Assembly (NCBI GenBank): GCA_947475225.1
Contig: CANJMQ010000009.1
Coordinates: 1-64,000 of the forward strand
Reading direction: 5' to 3'
Source of the DNA: Bradyrhizobiaceae bacterium
GTDB taxonomy: Bacteria > Pseudomonadota > Alphaproteobacteria > Rhizobiales > Aestuariivirgaceae
DNA: 64,000 nucleotides
Part shown: in pieces, positions 18,069 through 25,300 of the stretch
Numbering within the stretch: position 1 is the first letter of the stretch
Layout of the letters: each line of letters starts with the position of its first letter
The notes under the pieces: generated by a model
Seen by the model: the letters and a program-made list of their open reading frames with translations, nothing else
Databases searched by the model: none
Told to the model about the DNA's origin: nothing
Translations under genes and position numbers: made by a program

Positions 18069-19732
18069 TCCGTCTGAAGTTCCATGGCGCGGCGCGCACC
18101 GTCACCGGCTCGTGCTACCTGATCGAGACGGACAAGGCGAAGCTGCTCGTCGACTGCGGCATGTTCCAGGGCTCGAAGACCGAGCGCGAGCTGAACTACC
18201 GTGTATTCCCCTTCGATCCCGCTTCGCTCACCGCCGTGCTGCTGACGCATGCCCACATCGATCACGCTGGGCTTCTGCCGAAACTGGTGAAGCACGGCTA
18301 CAGGAACCGCATCCACTGCACCCAGGCCACTGTAGACCTCTGCGGCATCATGCTGCCGGATTCGGGTGGCATCCAGGAAATGGAAGTGAAGCAGCTCAAC
18401 CAGCGCCGCGCCAAGCGCGGGATGGAGGAGGTGCAGCCGATCTACACGCAGGATGATGCGATGGCGACACTCGAGCATTTCGAGGGCCATCCTTACGAGA
18501 CATGGATCAGTCCTGCCCCCGGCATCCGGGCACGTTTCTGGAACGCCGGCCACCTCCTCGGCTCATCCTCCATCGAAGTGGAAGTGGATCAGGAGGGAAG
18601 GAAGCCCCTGCGCATCCTGTTCTCAGGCGATCTCGGCCCTGGCAACAAGATGTTGCAGCCCGACCCGACAGCCCCCACCGGTTTTGATTTCGTTGTCTGC
18701 GAGTCGACCTATGGCGGGCGCGACCGTTTCGAGCGCAGCGAGGAGGCCCGCCGGCTGATCCTTGCGGGTGAGGTGAACGAGGCCGCCGGCAAGAAGGGCG
18801 CGCTGCTCATCCCCTCCTTCGCGGTGGAGCGCACGCAGGAGCTCGTCACCGATCTCGTCAAGCTGATGGATGACGGGCAGATTCCCAAGGCCACCATCTT
18901 CATCGACAGTCCGCTGGCCTCCAGGGCCACCGCCATCTTCGTCAAGCACGCGGCCGAGATGCAGCATGCGGGCGACCTCAGGCGCGCCTTCACGTCGCCT
19001 TATGTGCGCGTCACCGAGAGTGTGGAAGATTCCAAGGCGCTGGCCCGCTTCACCGGCTTCCGCATCATCGTCGCGGCAAGTGGAATGTGTGATGCGGGGC
19101 GCATCCGCCATCACTTGAAGAACCATCTGTGGCAGTCCTCGACCACGGTGCTGCTGGCCGGCTTCCAGGCCGAGGGTTCGCTGGGCCGCATCCTGCAGGA
19201 TGGCGCGAAGACCGTCACCATCATGGGCGAGGAAATCAGCGTCAAGGCGGCGATCCGCCAGGTCGAGGATTACTCCGGCCACGCCGACGGACCGGAACTC
19301 GTGCAGTGGGTGAAGGAGCGGCTGCCCATCGGCCGCTCGACCTTCCTCACGCATGGCGAAGAAGAAGGCCAGCGTGCGCTTTCCGACGACCTGCAGGGCA
19401 TCGGCATGCCGCATGACTGCATCCTCATCCCGTCGCTCGATTCCGTCTATGACCTGACGGGCGAGGCCTGCGCCTTCCTGGCGGAGGAGACGCACCCGCG
19501 CATCGATCCCACCATGGTTGCCCGCTTCGACAGCCACAACGACATGGCGGAACTGCTGCTCGACATCAAGGACACGGTGAGCAAGGCGGGCGACGAGAAG
19601 TCCAAGTCCGTCATCCTCCGCCGCCTGCGCCGCGCGCTGTCGGGTGGCGATGCGCCGAACCCCGACGCCATGCGCCGCCGCCCCCCGGTCTCCGGCCCGT
19701 CGCGCCGCAGCAGGGGCTGGGACGAGAGCTAA
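18065..19732 (+). CDS. MBL-fold/beta-CASP RNA-metabolising hydrolase
   Basis: VLLTHAHIDHAGLLPKLVKHGY; FVVCESTYGGRDR; IVAASGMCDAGRIRHHLKNHLW; VEDYSGHADGPEL; overlaps LOG gene by ATGA. Confidence 0.9.
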   Translation: MIRLKFHGAARTVTGSCYLIETDKAKLLVDCGMFQGSKTERELNYRVFPFDPASLTAVLLTHAHIDHAGLLPKLVKHGYRNRIHCTQATVDLCGIMLPDSGGIQEMEVKQLNQRRAKRGMEEVQPIYTQDDAMATLEHFEGHPYETWISPAPGIRARFWNAGHLLGSSSIEVEVDQEGRKPLRILFSGDLGPGNKMLQPDPTAPTGFDFVVCESTYGGRDRFERSEEARRLILAGEVNEAAGKKGALLIPSFAVERTQELVTDLVKLMDDGQIPKATIFIDSPLASRATAIFVKHAAEMQHAGDLRRAFTSPYVRVTESVEDSKALARFTGFRIIVAASGMCDAGRIRHHLKNHLWQSSTTVLLAGFQAEGSLGRILQDGAKTVTIMGEEISVKAAIRQVEDYSGHADGPELVQWVKERLPIGRSTFLTHGEEEGQRALSDDLQGIGMPHDCILIPSLDSVYDLTGEACAFLAEETHPRIDPTMVARFDSHNDMAELLLDIKDTVSKAGDEKSKSVILRRLRRALSGGDAPNPDAMRRRPPVSGPSRRSRGWDES

Positions 19733-19824
19733 GGTCAAGGACGCCATCATCCCCCGTCTCCCATCCTTCGCACGGGTGACGGGACGAGCGGCCCAAAACC
19801 ATTTGGAACGTTTCCCCTTTCATG

Positions 19825-19838
19825 AAATATTCGTTCCA
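19825..19838. promoter_or_regulatory. Candidate IolR-type operator at rpiR start (GAAA-N6-TTCC)
   Basis: GAAATATTCGTTCC immediately upstream of the ATG; one mismatch to GGAA-N6-TTCC. Confidence 0.35.
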
Positions 19839-20675
19839 ATGACCGAAACCCTTCCGCCCCCGCGCGACTTTGCAGCCCTCAAGGCACTCATTGCCGAGCG
19901 CGCCCAGGCGCTGCCCAAGCGCCTCACCCAGATTGCCAGTTTTGCGCTCGAGAACCCGGACGAGATCGCCTTCGGCACCGTGTCCTCGATTGCCGAACAG
20001 GCGCAGGTGCAACCCTCCACGCTGGTGCGCTTCAGCCAGGCGCTGGGTTACCAGGGCTTTTCCGACATGCAGGAGATCTTCCGCTCCCGCCTGCGTGACC
20101 GCATCCTGAACTATGACGAGCGCCTGCAGCAGCTGCGCGAGCATGCCCGCGAAACCTCAAAGCCCAACGTCATCTTCCACGGTTTCTGCGAGGCCTCCGC
20201 CAAGTCCATCGCGGCGCTGCAGGAAAAGCTCGATCCTGCCTCCCTCGACGGCGCGGTGGAACAGCTGGCCGCCGCCGAGACCATCTACCTGATCGGCCTC
20301 CGGCGGTCCTTCCCGATCGCCTCCTACATGGCCTATGCGCTGGGCAAGCTCGGCGTCCGGGCGATCCTGGTGGACGCCGTGGGCGGTCTCGCGGCGGAGC
20401 AGATCACCTTCGCAGGACCGAAGGACGCGGTGCTGGCCATTTCCTTCACGCCCTATGCCTCTGAGACCGTCAGCCTCACCCGGGCGGCGGCGGACAAGGG
20501 CGTTCCCATCGTGTCGATCACCGACAGCCCGTTTTCGCCGCTGGCCCAGACCGCCGGGCTGTGGATCGAGATTTCGGAGGCCAATTTCGAGGGCTTCCGG
20601 TCCATGGCCGCCACCCTGACGCTGGCCATGACGCTGACCGTCGCCATTGCCGAGCGGCGCGAGCAGGGAGCCTGA
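19839..20675 (+). CDS. MurR/RpiR family transcriptional regulator, candidate inositol repressor IolR
   Basis: N-terminal HTH (SSIAEQAQVQPSTLVRFSQALGYQGFSDMQEIFR) and C-terminal SIS domain; near iol genes. Confidence 0.85.
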   Translation: MTETLPPPRDFAALKALIAERAQALPKRLTQIASFALENPDEIAFGTVSSIAEQAQVQPSTLVRFSQALGYQGFSDMQEIFRSRLRDRILNYDERLQQLREHARETSKPNVIFHGFCEASAKSIAALQEKLDPASLDGAVEQLAAAETIYLIGLRRSFPIASYMAYALGKLGVRAILVDAVGGLAAEQITFAGPKDAVLAISFTPYASETVSLTRAAADKGVPIVSITDSPFSPLAQTAGLWIEISEANFEGFRSMAATLTLAMTLTVAIAERREQGA

Positions 20676-20742
20676 ATTCCGCCGCGAAGTTGGGGGATGA
20701 GGCCCGTTGAGAGAGAGCGGCAACAGGGGCCCCCACACGTCG

Positions 20743-22053
20743 ATGACCACCATTCCCGACCATTATGCTGCCCTGGGAATCGATCCCACGGCCGATCCGG
20801 ACGTGATCACCGCCGCCTATCGCGCGCTCGCCAAGAAGTTTCACCCGGACACCGGTGCCGCTGGTGGCACCGCCTCGGCAGAGCGCTTCGACGCGATCCA
20901 GAAGGCCTATGAGGTTCTCCGCAGCCCGGAGACCCGCCACGGCTATGACCTTGAATTGCTGGAAGCCACCGAGCAGGAACTGGCCGCCCATCTGGCCACC
21001 AAGCGCCGCGTCGCGGTGCGTGAGCGTGCGGCGGAGCAGGCCGCTGCCGCATCCCCGCCTGACCTCGACCTCGGCGACATCCGCCCCCAGCCCGCCGTGC
21101 CGCCGCAGGCCAGGGCGGCAGCCAGCCGCAAGTCGCGCTCACTTTTCCCCTTCGCCATTCCGCTGCTGCTGATGTTTGCCATTGGCGGCGCGGCCGCCTG
21201 GGTGTTCCTGCCCGGCGGCCCGGACGCCCCGTCGCTTCCCGGCACCGCGCCGCAGGTGGCGGCTGTCGCCCCGAAGCCCGCCGCAACTGAAACCACTCCT
21301 GCTGCCGAAGCCACGCCCGATACCGTCGCCGCGCCGGACCAGCAGGCGCCGGCCCAGCCGCCGGTCTTCGGCTCCACCGCCACCGAGGACAATCCACCCG
21401 GCATCGAGGAAGCCGCAGTCACGCCTGCGCCCGTCCCCATGCCTGATGTTGCGTCCGGTGTCGGTTCGCAAGCCAATCCGGAAGCCAACTCCGCCGCCAA
21501 GTCCGACAAGCCGGTCTTCGGCTCCTCCGGCAATGCCCAGGCCCCTGCCGCCGCTCCGGCGACTGCTCCTGCCCCCGCCGGGTCCGCACCGCCGCCGCTG
21601 CCCAAGGCCAAGCCCGCCCAGCCCGCCCGCCCGGTGGCGCAGCAGAAGCCGCCGCAGAAGCCGGTCCAGAAGAAGCCCGTCGTGCAGCAGCAGGCCACGC
21701 TGCAGCCCGAGCCTCGGGCCCGCCTGCAGTATCAGGACCCGCCGCAATATTACCCGGAGCCCGATGGCTATCCACCGCCGCCCCCCGGCATGGAGCCGCC
21801 CGGCTATGGCCCTGATCCCTACGCGCCGCCCCCCGGCTTTCGCCCGCCCGGCGGCGGCCCCTATCGCCTGGTGATCTTTGAGCGCCGTCCCGGCCAGCCG
21901 CCCACCGCCTGGAGCGCCGGCGTGGTCTTCAAGTCGGTGGGCAAGTGCACCCGCCAGGGCGTCAAGGCCGTGCTGCGTCGCACCTCCGGCATGGACCCCT
22001 ACGCCGACAACGCCCGCGTCTGGTACGAGTGCCAGCAACTCACCCAGCGCTGA
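20743..22053 (+). CDS. Membrane-anchored J-domain protein with long Pro/Ala-rich region
   Basis: N-terminal DHYAALGIDPTADPDVITAAYRALAKKFHPD (HPD motif), TM helix SLFPFAIPLLLMFAIGGAAAWVFL, Pro-rich linker, distinct C-terminal domain. Confidence 0.85.
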   Translation: MTTIPDHYAALGIDPTADPDVITAAYRALAKKFHPDTGAAGGTASAERFDAIQKAYEVLRSPETRHGYDLELLEATEQELAAHLATKRRVAVRERAAEQAAAASPPDLDLGDIRPQPAVPPQARAAASRKSRSLFPFAIPLLLMFAIGGAAAWVFLPGGPDAPSLPGTAPQVAAVAPKPAATETTPAAEATPDTVAAPDQQAPAQPPVFGSTATEDNPPGIEEAAVTPAPVPMPDVASGVGSQANPEANSAAKSDKPVFGSSGNAQAPAAAPATAPAPAGSAPPPLPKAKPAQPARPVAQQKPPQKPVQKKPVVQQQATLQPEPRARLQYQDPPQYYPEPDGYPPPPPGMEPPGYGPDPYAPPPGFRPPGGGPYRLVIFERRPGQPPTAWSAGVVFKSVGKCTRQGVKAVLRRTSGMDPYADNARVWYECQQLTQR

Positions 22054-22095
22054 GCTCGGCGTCTCCACATTCCATTGCCGTCACCCCGGCGGCCC

Positions 22096-22314
22096 TCAGG
22101 TCTTCTTCAAAAACTCGGTCTTCAGCACCAGTCCCTTGATGGTCGAGGTCCGGCCCTCGATCTCGCCCGGGTTGCCGGTCAGCCGGATGTTCTTGATCAA
22201 GGTGCCCCGCTTCAGCGTCTCGCCCGCACCCTTCACCTTCAGGTCCTTGATCACATGAACGGAATCACCGTCCTTCAGGATGTTGCCGTTCGAGTCCTTC
22301 ACGTCGTCGCTCAA
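22096..22314 (-). CDS. PhnA/YjdM-type (alkylphosphonate utilization, C-terminal domain) protein
   Basis: DSNGNILKDGDSVHVIKDLKVKGAGETLKRGTLIKNIRLTGNPGEIEGRTSTIKGLVLKTEFLKK. Confidence 0.88.
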   Translation of the reverse strand: MSDDVKDSNGNILKDGDSVHVIKDLKVKGAGETLKRGTLIKNIRLTGNPGEIEGRTSTIKGLVLKTEFLKKT

Positions 22315-22918
22315 GGGAGCCTCCTGTCACTGTGTGCCGCGCGGTCTAGCACGCCAACCCCTCGCCCGCACGCCTTCCTCCCGCGCCCGCTTTGCGCCGC
22401 GTGGCGTCTCACGTCCTCTCCCGCTGAAGACGCGGGAGAGGACGTTTAAGGGCTCTCCGCAGCGCAGGTCAGATGGAACGGGTGTTCTATATCTGCCGCG
22501 CGTCGCGACGCTCTATCCGCGTCCATCATTGCCGGGCCTGATCCGGAAATCCTTTTCGCGGTTCCGCAGACGTGATGCAGGGCGCTTGTCGCCTTGCCGC
22601 TGGCATGCATTCGCCGCAGGTTGAACATATTCCTGTTGCGGTCGGTGCAATCTGAATTGTTTTCACCGTAGCGGTTCGTTGCCCAGAAGGACAACGCGCA
22701 ATGTCAACGGCAGCAACACTTCTTGCGTCGAACAGCATCATTGAATCGACGCACACCATCCGTTTTGCATGCATCGCGATGGTCGCTGCAATCCGTCTCA
22801 CATGCGCGCGCGGTTGCACGGGTCTGGCGCAACCCGTGTCTACGGCGGCAACGCTTTCTGCATCTAAACGCATGCTCCCGGCAACGTTCCGCACTGCAGA
22901 AGCATCATCCGGACGTGA

Positions 22919-22944
22919 CGACGGCCGCCTTGCGGGCGGCCGTC
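22919..22944 (-). terminator. Hairpin downstream of iolG-SDR operon (no clear U-tract)
   Basis: ACGGCCGCC-TTGC-GGCGGCCGT dyad 8 bp past the SDR stop. Confidence 0.5.
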
Positions 22945-22951
22945 GGGGTGC

Positions 22952-23782
22952 CTACCAGACGGCGGCGGGCGGCTCGGCGGAGCTGTTGCCGGCACCCAGC
23001 ACCTGCTGGTCGAAGTCGATGATGGAGCCGGTCATCAGGCCGGACTCGTCGCTCGACAGGTAGCCGCAGGCGCGGGCCACTTCCGTGGGCTTCAGCAGGC
23101 GGCCGAAGGGGCGGCCGGCCTCGGCGTTCTTCAGCCAGTCGGGGTTGGCGTCATGATAGGTCTTCATGATGCGGTCCTCGCCGGGCGTATCCATCCAGCC
23201 GATGTTGAGCCCGTTGACGCGGATCTGGTACTTCATCACCGAATAGGCGACGTTCCTGGTCATGGTGGCGAGCGCACCCTTGGTGGTCGAATAGGCGGTG
23301 AGGAAGTCCTGCCCGCCATGGCCCGACATCGACAGGATGTTGACGATGGTGCCGCTGGTCTTCGACGTCTTCATCAGGTGCAGCGCATCCTGCATGAGGA
23401 AGAAGGGCGCCTTGACATTGGCATCGAAAAGCTCGTCGTAGCGGGCTTCCGAGGTGTCCCAGATGGTGCCGCGGTCAGTCAGTGCGGCGGCGTTGACGAG
23501 GGCGTCGATGCGGCCGAAGGAGGCATCACAGGCGGCCATGATCTTGCGCACGTCGGCGAGCTTCACGAGATCGGCCTGCACGAAGACGGTCTTCACCTTC
23601 TTCGCCTCGAGTGCCGCCTTTACCCGCTGCCCGCGCTCGGCGTTGCGGCCGGTGATGACCATCTGGGTGACGCCGCGGTCGGCGAAGAGGTGGGCGATGG
23701 TTTCGCCCAGGCCTTGCGTGGAACCGGTGATGACGGCGGTCTTGCCGTCCATCGAGAGATGCCTGAGGCTGTCGCTATTCAT
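22952..23782 (-). CDS. SDR family oxidoreductase, cotranscribed with iolG
   Basis: TAVITGSTQGLGETIAHLFADRG; YSTTKGALATMTRNVA; 5 bp from iolG stop. Confidence 0.85.
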   Translation of the reverse strand: MNSDSLRHLSMDGKTAVITGSTQGLGETIAHLFADRGVTQMVITGRNAERGQRVKAALEAKKVKTVFVQADLVKLADVRKIMAACDASFGRIDALVNAAALTDRGTIWDTSEARYDELFDANVKAPFFLMQDALHLMKTSKTSGTIVNILSMSGHGGQDFLTAYSTTKGALATMTRNVAYSVMKYQIRVNGLNIGWMDTPGEDRIMKTYHDANPDWLKNAEAGRPFGRLLKPTEVARACGYLSSDESGLMTGSIIDFDQQVLGAGNSSAEPPAAVW

Positions 23783-23787
23783 CTGAT

Positions 23788-24777
23788 TCAGCTCACTTTC
23801 ACGGGCTTGCCGGTCATCCACGATTCCGTGGCCGCATCGGCAAGTTTCTGGGCCTGCAGCCCGTCATGGCCCGACGGGGCGACGGGCTTGTTGTTGGTGA
23901 CGGCGTCGATGAAGGTGAGCACCTCGTTCGAATAGGCCTGGCCATAGCGCTCGGTGAAGAAGTTGAGGATCGGGTCCTCGTGGAAGCCATCCGCGGTGGC
24001 CACTTCGACGGTGGTGTTGTGGACATTGCCGGCGCGCAGCATGCCCTTCGAGCCATGGACTTCGATGCGCTGGTCATAGCCATAGGTGGCGCGGCGCGAG
24101 TTGGTGATGACGGCGATCTTGCCCGACGCCGTCTGCATCTGCACGGCGGCCGTGTCGCAGTCGCCCTCATCGCCGATCTTCTTGTCGACGAGGGCCGCAC
24201 CCAGCGCGCTTACCGAGACGAACTCCTCGCCGACGAGGAAGCGGGCGAGGTCGAGGTCGTGGATCATCATGTCGCGGAAGATGCCGCCCGAGCTCTTCAC
24301 ATATTCGGCGGGCGGCGGGGAGGGGTCGCGGCTGATGATGGTGGCCATCTCGATGTTGCCGATGACGCCCTCGCGCAGGCGCTTGGCGAGCGAGGCGAAG
24401 TTGGGGTCGAAGCGGCGGTTGAAGCCGATCATCAGGGTCGTCTTGTTCTTCTCCACCGTCTTCAGGCACGCCTCGATGCGCGCCACCGACAGGCTCACCG
24501 GCTTCTCGCACAGCACCGCCTTGCCGGCATTGGAGCCCGCCTCGATCTGCTCGGCATGGAACGGCGTCGGCGTGGCGATCAGGATCGCGTCAACATCCGT
24601 GGCCCTGATGATGTCCTCCACCGAAGCCACCTTGGCGCCCACCTCGGCGGCCAGATCCGCCGCCGCCTTCGGCAGGGCGTCGGCCAGGTAGGCCACCCTG
24701 GCCTTGCCGGAGGCGGCGATGGTCCGGGCATGCACCTTGCCGATGCGGCCCGCCCCCAAGAGTCCAAAACGCAGCAT
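23788..24777 (-). CDS. iolG: Inositol 2-dehydrogenase (Gfo/Idh/MocA family)
   Basis: FGLLGAGRIGKVHARTIA; LCEKPVSLS; GFNRRFDPNFASL; GGIFRDMMIHDLDLARFLVGEE; location next to iolCDB. Confidence 0.85.
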   Translation of the reverse strand: MLRFGLLGAGRIGKVHARTIAASGKARVAYLADALPKAAADLAAEVGAKVASVEDIIRATDVDAILIATPTPFHAEQIEAGSNAGKAVLCEKPVSLSVARIEACLKTVEKNKTTLMIGFNRRFDPNFASLAKRLREGVIGNIEMATIISRDPSPPPAEYVKSSGGIFRDMMIHDLDLARFLVGEEFVSVSALGAALVDKKIGDEGDCDTAAVQMQTASGKIAVITNSRRATYGYDQRIEVHGSKGMLRAGNVHNTTVEVATADGFHEDPILNFFTERYGQAYSNEVLTFIDAVTNNKPVAPSGHDGLQAQKLADAATESWMTGKPVKVS

Positions 24778-24901
24778 TCAATGTCTCCTTCAAAAGTCGT
24801 TCATTGCGGTTGATGGATGACGCAAAAGCGATGCTTCTGCGACGTTGTTCGATGCTTTTCGGATGCTGTCCGGCGGCCCTGGCCGTGCATCCATGCGGGA
24901 T

Positions 24902-24918
24902 GCGCAAGAGTGTTGCGC
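24902..24918. promoter_or_regulatory. 17-bp perfect dyad GCGCAA-N5-TTGCGC (copy 1)
   Basis: GCGCAAGAGTGTTGCGC. Confidence 0.5.
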
Positions 24919-24982
24919 GGCACTGCCGGAGATGCTCCCCGCATGCTGTCGACTGCGCGATGACGTGCATCCGCAGGTCGAT

Positions 24983-24999
24983 GCGCAATTTTGTTGCGC
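24983..24999. promoter_or_regulatory. 17-bp perfect dyad GCGCAA-N5-TTGCGC (copy 2)
   Basis: GCGCAATTTTGTTGCGC, exactly 81 bp from copy 1; a related TTGCGCAA palindrome lies at 25173-25180. Confidence 0.5.
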
Positions 25000-25218
25000 A
25001 ACCGAATATGTTCATCCGGTGACCGCGATGGATTCGAGCCCGTTCTGTTGCGGCCTGGCTACCGACCGAGAAGCTTTTGTTGCGCTCATGCAGGATGCCG
25101 CCGAAGGGTGACTTGCCGATGCTGCAGCGATGATTTTGCCTTGCTGTTCGACGCATTTCGTAGCCTTTTCGGTTGCGCAACAAGCTTGCCCAACCCGTCC
25201 CCCGAGCCGATCATGTTT

Positions 25219-25262
25219 GGAACAAACATTCCGAATTGACTTCATTTTGGAATTGCTGTTTC
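25219..25262. promoter_or_regulatory. Candidate IolR operators in iolC promoter
   Basis: GGAACAAACATTCC (25219-25232, exact GGAA-N6-TTCC) and GGAATTGCTGTTTC (25249-25262, one mismatch), 39-82 bp upstream of iolC ATG. Confidence 0.6.
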
Positions 25263-25300
25263 GTATTGTCAAGCCAGCAAACAGAGTTTCGGAGTGCGAC

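Noticed and set aside
18623-19750. 375-aa minus-strand ORF
   Set aside because: Antisense to the beta-CASP hydrolase gene.
21139-22068. 309-aa minus-strand Gly/Arg-rich ORF
   Set aside because: Antisense to the Pro/Ala-rich part of the J-domain gene; low-complexity mirror.
22526-22894. 122-aa minus-strand ORF and overlapping small ORFs in the 22.4-22.9 kb gap
   Set aside because: Cys/Arg/Ala-rich with internal repeats following DNA repeats (DARSVAAVD/DAESVAAVD); no start signal or family, so reported as repeat DNA rather than a gene.
24781-25200. CRISPR-like array from GATGC/TTGCG reiterations
   Set aside because: Repeats are short, degenerate and irregularly spaced; no uniform spacers or cas genes.
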